Of a DNA stretch of 42,453 nt, positions 1-7,550 are shown in pieces. Under the pieces are notes generated by a model, which saw only the letters and a list, made by a program, of their open reading frames with translations, did no database searches and was not told the DNA's origin. Origin of the DNA: Runella sp. (GTDB lineage Bacteria > Bacteroidota > Bacteroidia > Cytophagales > Spirosomataceae); the NCBI RefSeq assembly GCF_027484545.1, contig NZ_JAIXST010000164.1, positions 1 through 42,453 on the forward strand. Reading direction: 5' to 3'. Every line of letters starts with the position of its first letter. Within the stretch, counting starts at the first letter, position 1. The position numbers and the translations under genes are program-made.

Positions 1-54
1 ACCAGGTTTTCGGAATTTGGTAGCCCACTCGGGGTGAGGTGATGTTTTATTCAT
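1..54 (-). CDS. N-terminus of a probable transposase (partial, off left edge)
   Basis: Reading the minus strand from the ATG at 54 gives 18 open codons to the window edge: MNKTSPHPEWATKFRKPG. The pattern 'PEW-x3-(F/H)(R/K)(K)(P/K)G' resembles the first residues of IS4/IS1634-like DDE transposases that I remember from Bacteroidota, which continue with a 'TELR...YYLYE' stretch. Only 18 residues are visible, so the family call is an inference. Its position beside other transposase debris fits. It could also be the start of an unrelated small gene. Confidence 0.4.
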   Translation of the reverse strand, partial: MNKTSPHPEWATKFRKPG

Positions 55-259
55 AATGTGATACGTATTTACGTAATATAAATTAATTACACAAAAACCA
101 ATATTGCACGTTCTGGCTATGGTTTTTTCCTCTTTACGTAATTATCAAGCGGAGTTAGGGGTTAATTTTAAAAAAACGAGTTACAACCCCATAAGAAACG
201 CCAATGACGGTCCGCCGCTGCGGTGTATTAGGGCATTGAGCTCTGAATTTTCATTTAGA

Positions 260-892
260 ATGGAGGTAATATTGAGGTTATACTTATTACCTTATAATCC
301 ACTCAGACCTGGTCCGTGTTTTCTAATTGGCAATGTTGTACAGGTACTTGAGATGAAGCCCAATAGTCCTAAAAAAGAGCATTATGCCTACAGCAAACAT
401 GGTTCCTGTAGTATTTTGGCGGCGATTGAGCCTAAAACAGGTCAAAGATTGGCTCATGTTCGCAGACAAAGAACCAAGCAACAATTCACATGGTTTATGA
501 AAAACTTAGCTCAAAACTACCCTAATGCAGATAAAATAATAGTCGTTTTAGACAATCTCAATACTCATACACCAAATGCTTTTTATGAGATATTAGAGGC
601 CGAAAATGCCGAAAAACTGGCCAATAGGTTTGAATTTGTCTATACCCCAAAGCCAGCATCGTGGCTTAATATCATAGAAATAGAATTTTCAGCTTTATTG
701 AGGCAATGCCTCAACAGAAGAATTGCCTCAATAAACGAACTTTCAAAACAAGTGATGTGCTATTTCAAAGAACGAATAGATAAAAAAATTATCATTAACT
801 GGCAATTCTCTTGCGAATCTGCCCGCCAAAATTTAAATAAACATTATAAGCAGGTTAATCCTATCAATATAAAATATAAAAAAACTAATTAA
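260..892 (+). pseudogene. IS630-family transposase remnant, lacking HTH and first catalytic Asp
   Basis: From about position 260 the plus frame matches the catalytic half of IS630-type DDE transposases. An 'LPYNPLRPG' segment is followed by 'PCFLIG', then 'EMKPNSPKKEHYAYSKHGS', the second catalytic Asp in 'VVLDNLNTHTP' and the catalytic Glu in 'SWLNIIEIEFSAL'. Between 'LRPG' and 'PCFLIG' the usual 'vvCxDE' segment carrying the first Asp is absent, which suggests a small in-frame deletion near 311-316. The N-terminal helix-turn-helix domain is also missing; in-frame sequence upstream (104-259) looks like non-coding filler. With the first Asp lost, the protein cannot be an active transposase. 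Confidence 0.8.
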
Positions 893-972
893 ACACTGTA
901 CTTATTGCCTATTTTAGAGCAAGGGGTAGTGATTTTTGCTTAAAAATAGAGGTTTTCAGTTGTGACCTGTAG

Positions 973-1518
973 GACGGTTTTTTAGCTACTGCCAAAGCCG
1001 TTTTTCCAAACGCAGCTATTGTGGCCGACCGTTTCCATGTTTTTAAATTATTGACTCATGTTTTGGATAAAGAACGTAAAAAATTACGGCATGAATTCAA
1101 AAATGATGACAATTATAAAGCCATTAAATGGTTGTTGTTTAAGCCATGGGAAAGCCTTAATGACAAACAAAAAAGAACGCTTTTAAGAGCTTTCCGAAAA
1201 GCAAAGATGCTACAGCAATTGTACTTCACTAAAAACGAACTCAGAAACATTTTCGAGTCGGATTACTCCAAGCAACAAGCCCGAAAAATAGTCGAACAAT
1301 GGATACTGCAAGCTAAAAGCTTAAAACATAATCTATTAGATAACTTCATCAATACCCTGGAAAGACACTTTGAAAGCATCCTTTACTTCTTTACCCACCG
1401 CGTCTCAAATGGTATCGTTGAAGGCGTAAACAACGTTATTAAAGCTATAAAAAGGAATGGATTTGGGTTTAGAAATTTTGATAATTTTAAACTCAAAATC
1501 CAGTGTCAGTTTTTATAA
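973..1518 (+). pseudogene. ISL3-family transposase, C-terminal fragment
   Basis: A stop codon at 970-972 precedes an open frame reading 'ATAKAVFPNAAIVADRFHVFK', the last Asp-containing block of DDE_Tnp_ISL3 (VADRFHV). A long helical middle and the typical C-terminal block 'SNGIVEGVNNVIKAIKR' and 'GFGFRNFDNF' with the final Glu follow. The zinc-ribbon/HTH N-terminus and the first catalytic residues are gone, so roughly the last 180 residues of a gene usually near 400 residues remain. The tail 'KLKIQCQFL' may also have shifted away from the family's normal end. An internal GTG at 1021 could only start an inactive fragment. Confidence 0.8.
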
Positions 1519-1600
1519 TCACCTAAGTTATGGATGAACCTGTTTTTACAGCTGCTCCACCAGCAAATTTCAACTTTTGCTACAACCTCAAGATTATCTA

Positions 1601-2803
1601 TCAACTAAAAAAACGCCATTTCCCTTTGATATTATCCAGGTATTTATCGCCTGAACCTGTATTCAATAGCAATACTTTTTCGTCTGTTTTCAACCAACCT
1701 TGTTTCAAAAGTTTTTTGTGAGCGGACCATATTGCACCTCCTTCAGGAGCAACAAACAACCCTTCATGTCGACAGATTTCGCTGACGCCCTCCAGCAACT
1801 CTTCTTCTGACACGGCAATCGCGGTACCTGCTGACTCCCGCAATACCTGCAACATGAGCGGCTCGCCGATGGGTCGAGGTACCGCTAATCCATTGGCCAG
1901 CGTAGGTTTTCCTACGTATTGTTTGCTATTGGGTTGTTTTCCCCAAAACGTATCTACCACGGGTGCACAGTTTTCGGTTTGCACAGCTACCATTCGCGGC
2001 AACGCCTGATCCATAGACAGCCATCCCAATATTTGCATTTCTTTAACTGCCTTCCAAATGCCAATCAGCCCCGTACCGCCGCCCGTAGGGTACATGATCA
2101 CATCGGGCAATTGCCAATTCATTTGCTCGGCTATTTCGTATCCCATCGTTTTTTTGCCTTCCAATCGGTAAGGTTCTTTCAAGGTAGAAACGTCAAAATA
2201 ACGGCCATCCCGGTTCATTTCCTGAACTTTGGCAGCGCAGTCGTTGATGAGGCCGTCTATTAAAATCAACTGAGCGCCATAACCAATACACTCTTCTTTA
2301 AACGCCTCAGGCGTATGACGGGGCATGACCACCACGGCCTCCAGTCCTGCCCGTGCGCAATAGGCAGCCATGGCTACGCCCGCATTGCCCGCCGTAGGAA
2401 TGATACAGGCGCTCTTTCCCAATTCTTTGGCTTTGGAAATAGCCATGCACAAGCCTCGGGCCTTAAAGGAACCCGTTGGATTTTGGCCTTCGTCTTTTAG
2501 AAATAGATTTTGAATGGAATGGGCTGATGACAAACGATGTAATTTTAAAATAGGCGTAAAGCCTTCACCCAATGTCACTTGATTTTTCTCTTCAAAAACG
2601 GGCAAAAGTTCTTGATAGCGCCAAAGGGTTGGAGCCCTGAAAATCAATTCTTCTTTAGAAAAACCAACTCCTAAATCATATTGACTCAACAAGGGCATTT
2701 GACAACAAGTAGATAGGGTTTGGGCCACAAACGGCGAATGAGTTTGTCCACATTTGGAACAGGTGAGGCCGTTTAAGAGCGAGAAGGCTTGGGCAACTTT
2801 CAT
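1601..2803 (-). CDS. thrC: Threonine synthase (PLP-dependent)
   Basis: A 400-residue fold-type II PLP enzyme that should convert O-phospho-L-homoserine to L-threonine. The PLP lysine is K114 in 'NPTGSFKARG'. The glycine-rich phosphate-binding loop is 'YPTGGGTGL', and a C-terminal 'LNTGSGDKYLD' closes the active site. The N-terminus has a zinc-ribbon-like pattern (C15, C18, C33, C34), as in the archaeal-type/class II threonine synthases. I chose the ATG at 2803; the frame stays open upstream to 2989, but that stretch overlaps the lysR end and is not family-like. It lies 67 bp after the LysR gene on the same strand, so co-transcription or regulation by it is plausible. A related PLP lyase is the main alternative. 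Confidence 0.85.
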   Translation of the reverse strand: MKVAQAFSLLNGLTCSKCGQTHSPFVAQTLSTCCQMPLLSQYDLGVGFSKEELIFRAPTLWRYQELLPVFEEKNQVTLGEGFTPILKLHRLSSAHSIQNLFLKDEGQNPTGSFKARGLCMAISKAKELGKSACIIPTAGNAGVAMAAYCARAGLEAVVVMPRHTPEAFKEECIGYGAQLILIDGLINDCAAKVQEMNRDGRYFDVSTLKEPYRLEGKKTMGYEIAEQMNWQLPDVIMYPTGGGTGLIGIWKAVKEMQILGWLSMDQALPRMVAVQTENCAPVVDTFWGKQPNSKQYVGKPTLANGLAVPRPIGEPLMLQVLRESAGTAIAVSEEELLEGVSEICRHEGLFVAPEGGAIWSAHKKLLKQGWLKTDEKVLLLNTGSGDKYLDNIKGKWRFFS

Positions 2804-2870
2804 GGAAATGGATGTTTTTCCGAAAGTTAGACCCAAGTCATTACCAACACAAACGACGTTTTGGGATGAC

Positions 2871-3776
2871 TTAGTCCATTTTGGAATAGTAGTGCCGGGT
2901 AAAGCGAATAAATTCGTTGACCAAACTATTATTCTCAGTGCCTTTTCGCTGAATAAAATGAAAAGCCCTCTGAATAAACAAATCTTCAATTTTCACTTCC
3001 ACCAAGTCACCGGCAGCGAGTTCCTTCACAATGGCGCGTCGAGGCATAAAAGCCAAACAGGTATCGGCCAACACAAAATTTTTAAGGGCTTCGGTGCCTC
3101 CCAAGCGAATCAATACTTTTAAGTCCGATTGTTTAATTCCCCGTTTAAACAACTCGTCTTCAACTACAGCAAGAGTGCCGGAGCCATTTTCGCGCAAAGC
3201 CAAGGGGATTTCCAACAATGCCGTTAAAGGAAGAATACGGCCTCGCAATGGACTGTTTCCAGAACAAACGGCCAACACATCGTCGGTTGTAAAAGGGGTA
3301 TATGTCAGGGTATTGACGCGCGTAATCCCTTCCACAATTCCCACGTCTATGTCGTGCTCCAGCAGAGCCGTTTGAATATTATCCGAATTTCGATTGAGTA
3401 CACTCAGTTGAATATGAGGTTTTTCGCGCAGATAAGCCGACAGCACGGAGGGTAGCACGTACAAACTGATGGTCGTACTGGAGCCAATGGCCAATTTGGT
3501 AGGAGGCAGAAAATTTTCGTTGATATGTTGCAACTCATGATGCAGCTCAGCTCTCAACTGTGCTGCTTCCAAGAGTTTATCGTATAAAATATGTCCTGCC
3601 TGCGTAAGGCTGATGCTATTGCCGTGCCGTTCAAATAAACCTATCTTATACCGGTATTCCAACGATTTGATGTGTTTGCTAATCGCTGACTGACTCAAAA
3701 AGAGCACCTGACCAGCTTTGGTAAAACTCCTTAGCCGAGCCACTTCCATAAATACTTCGTGGTGCAGCGATAGCAT
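2871..3776 (-). CDS. LysR-family transcriptional regulator
   Basis: A 301-residue protein. Residues about 3-62 form the winged helix-turn-helix typical of LysR proteins ('FTKAGQVLFLSQSAISKHIK', 'LFERHGNSISLTQAG'). A linker helix and a periplasmic-binding-protein-like effector domain (about 90-295) follow. The effector domain contains 'AIGSSTTISLYVLP' and 'DVGIVEGI', standard for CysB/CbbR-type sensors. It starts 27 bp after the KAS III stop and is followed by threonine synthase 67 bp on, all on the minus strand. LysR genes often control neighbours, but the inducer cannot be read from sequence. Length and architecture are normal. Confidence 0.93.
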   Translation of the reverse strand: MLSLHHEVFMEVARLRSFTKAGQVLFLSQSAISKHIKSLEYRYKIGLFERHGNSISLTQAGHILYDKLLEAAQLRAELHHELQHINENFLPPTKLAIGSSTTISLYVLPSVLSAYLREKPHIQLSVLNRNSDNIQTALLEHDIDVGIVEGITRVNTLTYTPFTTDDVLAVCSGNSPLRGRILPLTALLEIPLALRENGSGTLAVVEDELFKRGIKQSDLKVLIRLGGTEALKNFVLADTCLAFMPRRAIVKELAAGDLVEVKIEDLFIQRAFHFIQRKGTENNSLVNEFIRFTRHYYSKMD

Positions 3777-3803
3777 AATCTTTTTTCAGGCCCTTAGCCT
3801 CCG

Positions 3804-4748
3804 TTATTTTTGCAACAACATTGCCCCGTAGGAGTATCCTCCTCCAAAAACCGTAATCACAATTTTTTCCCCTTTTTGGAAACGTGACCAATTTTCGGAA
3901 AGCCCAATGGCGCAACCCGCACAACCCGTATTGCCTAAGTATTGAATATTAGAAATCAGCTTTTCGGCGGATAAGCCCAACGTATTCATGACATTCATAC
4001 TGATGCGCAAATTGGCTTGGTGAGGCAAAACATAGTCCACATCGGCCGCCGTCAGTCCACATCTTTCCAGTACTTGCAAACTCGCTTTAGGCATGTAGGT
4101 ACAGGCATTAATGAACACATCCCGCCCGAAAGGCATAATGACCCCCCTTTCATTGGGACGCAGTACCACCGCTTCCGTGGCTTTGCCACTGGTGGCTGCT
4201 CCGCCCGTCAGTAAGGCACGAATTTCCAAATCTCCTTCGCTGATGCGCTCTTTGGAGATAAGTAGGGCTGCGGCTCCGTCGCCCCACAAATGGCCCGATA
4301 CGGTATCGGTCTCGTTGTAGTAACCCGTATTGTGCTCTGAAGTAATGACCAATGCTTTGGTAGCTTTATTCATGGCAAAATAGCCTTCCACTACCTCAAT
4401 CGCATTCAGCAAAGAAGAACAGGCCGAAGAAATAGTCACCACCGGAATATCGGGAATTTCTAAATAATGTTGAACGGCATGACCCAAAGTAACGATGGCA
4501 TCATAAGCGGTGTAGGTAGCCCCTACTATTAAATCTACTTCGTTTATATCAACTTGAATCGTATCCAACAGCGCTTTTACCGCTTCCACTCCCATCGTAT
4601 GAGAATTTTCAGCAGAAGCTGCTTTGCGACGAAGTTGTATACCTGTGCGCTGCACAATCCATTCGTCGGAAAGGCCGTTGAGTTTAGTAAAATGTTCGTT
4701 ATCAACTACTTGTTCAGGCAAATAGTGACCGACCTGATGAAGAAACAT
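3804..4748 (-). CDS. 3-oxoacyl-ACP synthase III (FabH-like ketosynthase)
   Basis: A 314-residue thiolase-fold condensing enzyme. The catalytic triad is visible: C110 in 'TISSACSSLLNAIE', H243 in 'LPHQANLRI' and N273 in 'YLGNTGCAG'. The C-terminal glycine-rich 'VFGGGYSYGAML' is also typical. The family condenses an acyl-CoA starter with malonyl-ACP to open fatty-acid synthesis, but many Bacteroidota carry extra copies used for special lipids or secondary products. Here the gene sits ahead of a LysR regulator rather than in a plsX-fabH operon, which argues for an accessory role (inference). The ATG at 4748 gives the normal family N-terminus. It is divergent from the glycan cluster across a 252-bp spacer. 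Confidence 0.88.
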   Translation of the reverse strand: MFLHQVGHYLPEQVVDNEHFTKLNGLSDEWIVQRTGIQLRRKAASAENSHTMGVEAVKALLDTIQVDINEVDLIVGATYTAYDAIVTLGHAVQHYLEIPDIPVVTISSACSSLLNAIEVVEGYFAMNKATKALVITSEHNTGYYNETDTVSGHLWGDGAAALLISKERISEGDLEIRALLTGGAATSGKATEAVVLRPNERGVIMPFGRDVFINACTYMPKASLQVLERCGLTAADVDYVLPHQANLRISMNVMNTLGLSAEKLISNIQYLGNTGCAGCAIGLSENWSRFQKGEKIVITVFGGGYSYGAMLLQK

Positions 4749-4961
4749 ACAGTGGTTAGTTTAAACCTATACTTTAAGGTCCGAAAGTTAAACATTTCGT
4801 AGAAATCATGGTACAAATTATTGAAATCTTTCAATAAAGACATTGGAATGTACAATTTCACTAAGAACAAGTGCGAAATTTCATTCACGAATAAATGCAG
4901 AAGTGAAGGTGCGAAAAATAAAATCTGTAAAATAAATAACGTTCCGTTATGGAAAGTACCG

Positions 4962-4969
4962 TATTTTTG
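4962..4969 (+). promoter_or_regulatory. Putative -7 promoter element ahead of the GT2 cluster
   Basis: TATTTTTG matches the Bacteroidota -7 consensus TAnnTTTG exactly and lies 31 bp before the ATG at 5001. No perfect TTTG is seen at the -33 distance, so only the -7 half is supported. It would start the plus-strand glycan cluster from the 252-bp divergent spacer. Confidence 0.4.
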
Positions 4970-5000
4970 CCCAATACCGACCATCGTCTACTCATCGCCA

Positions 5001-5957
5001 ATGCAGCCTACGAAGTTATTACTTGTTGTCCCTTGCTATAACGAAGAAGAAATTCTTACGAAAACACACCGTGTTCTTCAGGAATATTGTAACCGCCTGA
5101 CAGCGGAAGGTATGATTTCTTCGGATAGTCGAGTATGCTTTGTGAACGATGGAAGCCACGACCGAACTTGGCAAATGATTGAAGAAATTTGCCAACAAGC
5201 CCCTAAAAGTATCGGCGTAAAGCTCTCCCGCAATTTTGGTCACCAAAGCGCCATTTTGGCGGGGTTAATGCACCATGCTGCTGATTTTGACTGCTTTGTG
5301 ACCATTGACGCCGATTTGCAGGACGATGTAGAAGCCATTGGACAAATGATTGAACAACATCGCAACGGAGCCATGGTTGTGTATGGCGTACGCGATGACC
5401 GCACCAGCGATACCTGGTTTAAACGCACTACGGCAGAGTCATTCTATAAAATGATGCGTTGGATGGGGGTACCTGTCGTGTTCAACCACGCAGATTTTAG
5501 GTTGATGGACAGACGTATTTTGGAAGAGTTTGCCAATTTCAAAGAAGTGAATCTCTTTTTGCGCGGCATTATTCCACTGATTGGGTTTCGTTCCGAAAAA
5601 GTATTTTACAAACGTTTTGAGCGCGAAGCGGGTGAAACCAAATACCCGCTCAAAAAAATGTTGCTTTTTGCCTGGGACGGTGTGACTTCGTTCAGTACGT
5701 TTCCCATGCGATTAGTGCTTTACTTTGGTGTCCTCAACTTTCTGATTGCTATTTTTATTGGAGTTTACATCGGTGTTTCCTATTTGTTTGGCAATACTGT
5801 AGCGGGCTGGACCTCAATCGTACTTCCCATGACCTTTTTCAGCGGTGCCAACATGATTGCCATCGGGCTCATTGGCGAATACGTAGGCAAGATTTATGAA
5901 GAAGTAAAAGGAAGACCAAGGTATATTATTGAATCAGTAGTCAGGAGTGAGGAGTGA
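5001..5957 (+). CDS. GT2 polyprenyl-phosphate glycosyltransferase (GtrB/DPM1-like)
   Basis: A 318-residue protein with a family 2 glycosyltransferase domain (about 5-225). 'LLVVPCYNEEEIL' is the nucleotide-binding start, 'NDGSHDRT' the next block and 'DADLQDD' (D103, D105) the metal-binding DxD. 'LSRNFGHQSAILAG' is characteristic of GtrB/ArnC/DPM1 enzymes. Two C-terminal transmembrane helices (about 232-262 and 268-295) anchor it in the inner membrane. The family transfers a sugar from a nucleotide to undecaprenyl phosphate on the cytoplasmic face. I chose the ATG at 5001 because the GT-A fold begins there; the frame stays open upstream without homology. The last residues (VVRSEE) and the stop are encoded by a heptamer repeat. 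It is the first gene of the plus-strand glycan cluster. Confidence 0.9.
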   Translation: MQPTKLLLVVPCYNEEEILTKTHRVLQEYCNRLTAEGMISSDSRVCFVNDGSHDRTWQMIEEICQQAPKSIGVKLSRNFGHQSAILAGLMHHAADFDCFVTIDADLQDDVEAIGQMIEQHRNGAMVVYGVRDDRTSDTWFKRTTAESFYKMMRWMGVPVVFNHADFRLMDRRILEEFANFKEVNLFLRGIIPLIGFRSEKVFYKRFEREAGETKYPLKKMLLFAWDGVTSFSTFPMRLVLYFGVLNFLIAIFIGVYIGVSYLFGNTVAGWTSIVLPMTFFSGANMIAIGLIGEYVGKIYEEVKGRPRYIIESVVRSEE

Positions 5958-5964
5958 GGAGGCA
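5944..5964. repeat. Heptamer tandem repeat (GGAGTGA, 3 units)
   Basis: Three 7-bp units read GGAGTGA GGAGTGA GGAGGCA. The array begins inside the GT2 gene and contains its TGA stop (5955-5957), so the enzyme's last residues come from repeat sequence. The period matches the other short arrays in this cluster although the unit differs. Confidence 0.75.
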
Positions 5965-6081
5965 GTTTATAGTGGTCAGTAGTGAGAAAACAGAAGTCAA
6001 AGATCAGAAGTAAGTTGATGATTAAGAATATAGCAGTTAACAGATATAAAAAGTGAAAGAGATGGAAAAGTGGTAATTTTA

Positions 6082-6120
6082 ATTCACTCATTCACCATTC
6101 ACCATTCACTAAATCACCAT
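6082..6120. repeat. Heptamer tandem repeat (ATTCACC) before the DUF6056-like gene
   Basis: ATTCACC ATTCACC ATTCACT occupies 6090-6110, flanked by a related ATTCACTC (6082) and ATCACC (6113). It resembles the 7-bp short tandemly repeated repetitive sequences known from filamentous cyanobacteria. The rest of the 162-bp spacer (5958-6119) is AT-rich with further loose AGTGAG/GTCAG-like units and no gene. Confidence 0.7.
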
Positions 6121-6128
6121 TGGCATTA

Positions 6129-7550
6129 ATGCTGAAAACCTTACAAAAACCTATATTCCAAGACCTGTTCAACGTTGGATTACTAACGGTAGGATTAGTA
6201 CCGTTGTTGGCATTGGCATTTTACAATCATCCTTCTCCTGTAGATGACTACTGTTATATAGATACGGTGTTTAAGTACGGCTATTTTGAAGCTATGAATT
6301 ACTACTATACGGGTTGGACGGGACGTTACTTCGGCATTTTGCTTAATCACTCCAACCCATTGATTGTCAAGTGGGCAGGAGGTTTCAAACTACTTTCGTT
6401 TTTATTGATTTCGGGCGTAGCAAGCAGTTTTTATTTATTAATACGGGAGTTGCTTCCTAAGTGGAATCGATTGGGAATCGTGGGTTTAACGGGAGGAATT
6501 CTTTTTCTGTTTGTTCTCAAAATCATAAGCGTGGTAGAGGCATTTTATTGGATGGCAGCTTTTGTAACCTATACTTTTCCTAATGTATTGACCCTGTATT
6601 GGCTGGTCGTCATGATTCGTTGGTACAAACTACCCAACGGAAACCTTCAAAAGCTAACGGCGATTTGGGCAGGTTTTTTGGTGTTTGCGGTCATTGGTTG
6701 CAGCGAAACCAACCTCACCATCATGGTCCTTTTAGTGGCGGGCTGGTTTGGTTATCAACTGGTTATTCATCGAAAATGGGATTGGTTTTCGGTTTTTTTA
6801 GTGGGTGTTGCGGCCTTATCCTGTTATATTTTCTTTACGTCTCCTGGCAATGCACAACGTTTGGGAGGTAATCCGGAAGGGCGGAATTTTACACTTTCAA
6901 CCCTCCAATCGCTCAAATTGTTGGTAAAATTGGGATTTGACTGGGTATTTCGTACGCCTTTGCTGGTATTCACCATTCTATGGATTGCGGTTCTACCTAA
7001 ACTGATTGAGGCGGAAGGAACCCGTAGCCGTTATTTTTCCGTACCGATTTGGGCCTCCGCTTTGGCCTATTTAGGAGTGCTTTTTGGCCAAATTTTTCCT
7101 TCTTATTACGGAATCGGGATTGAGCCTGCTCCCCGCGTCATTAATTCGGTGTATTTGTATTTCTTAGTGGGTTGGTTTTACAACGTGGCTGTTTTGGTTC
7201 AGTTGATGCATCAAAAGAAGTGGCTGGGAGCACAAAAATGGTACTTGCCTCCTTCCATTAAAGCAGTATTGGCAATGCTGATTTTAGTGAGCGCTCTGTT
7301 TAGCCAAAATTTAAGAATGGTCTATGGCGATTGGCTGCGCGGAAGAGCGGCCGCCTACGATATAGAACTGAAAGAACGCTATGCCTACATTGAAAAAACA
7401 CCGGGCGATACTGTCTATGTCGCACCTTTAAAGGCAAAACCTCAATCCTTGTTTATGGACGATGCCAATGTGGACCCAAAACACTGGTGGAGCAAGTGCA
7501 TGGGAGGGTATTTTGGTAAGAAAGCAGTTGTACTTAAAACAAATCCTTAA
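6129..7550 (+). CDS. DUF6056-like polytopic membrane protein, probable GT-C-type transferase
   Basis: About 473 residues with roughly ten hydrophobic helices. The first periplasmic loop holds 'PVDDYCYID' (D39-D40) followed by 'YYYTGWTGRYFG'. An acidic pair after the first helix is the arrangement of GT-C glycosyltransferases that use polyprenyl-linked donors. The pattern matches my memory of the DUF6056 family; the enzymatic role is inference. The start is uncertain: an ATG at 6129 is used, but a TTG at 6120 in the same frame directly abuts the heptamer array. The stop TAA shares its last base with the ATG of the next gene (TAATG), so the two are probably translationally coupled. It follows the GT2 that could make its donor. 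Confidence 0.7.
   Translation: MLKTLQKPIFQDLFNVGLLTVGLVPLLALAFYNHPSPVDDYCYIDTVFKYGYFEAMNYYYTGWTGRYFGILLNHSNPLIVKWAGGFKLLSFLLISGVASSFYLLIRELLPKWNRLGIVGLTGGILFLFVLKIISVVEAFYWMAAFVTYTFPNVLTLYWLVVMIRWYKLPNGNLQKLTAIWAGFLVFAVIGCSETNLTIMVLLVAGWFGYQLVIHRKWDWFSVFLVGVAALSCYIFFTSPGNAQRLGGNPEGRNFTLSTLQSLKLLVKLGFDWVFRTPLLVFTILWIAVLPKLIEAEGTRSRYFSVPIWASALAYLGVLFGQIFPSYYGIGIEPAPRVINSVYLYFLVGWFYNVAVLVQLMHQKKWLGAQKWYLPPSIKAVLAMLILVSALFSQNLRMVYGDWLRGRAAAYDIELKERYAYIEKTPGDTVYVAPLKAKPQSLFMDDANVDPKHWWSKCMGGYFGKKAVVLKTNP

Larger units (their letters stand above)
1..1525. mobile_element. Cluster of insertion-sequence remnants
   Basis: Three unrelated transposase pieces lie head to tail with no intact element: a possible DDE transposase start leaving the left edge on the minus strand, a broken IS630-type gene and a broken ISL3-type gene, both on the plus strand. 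Stops, deletions and missing N-termini show that the two internal genes are dead. I could not identify terminal inverted repeats or target-site duplications. The 10-mer TTTACGTAAT occurs twice (about 70 and 134) and might be a scar of an element end. The region ends just before the threonine synthase stop codon. Confidence 0.75.

Noticed and set aside
3679-3924. Open frame on the minus strand across the LysR start and KAS III end
   Set aside because: It is a frame shadow of both genes with no family features.
4749-5000. N-terminal extension of the first GT2 to the ATG at 4821
   Set aside because: The 60 extra codons have no resemblance to the family, and the TAnnTTTG promoter box lies within them.
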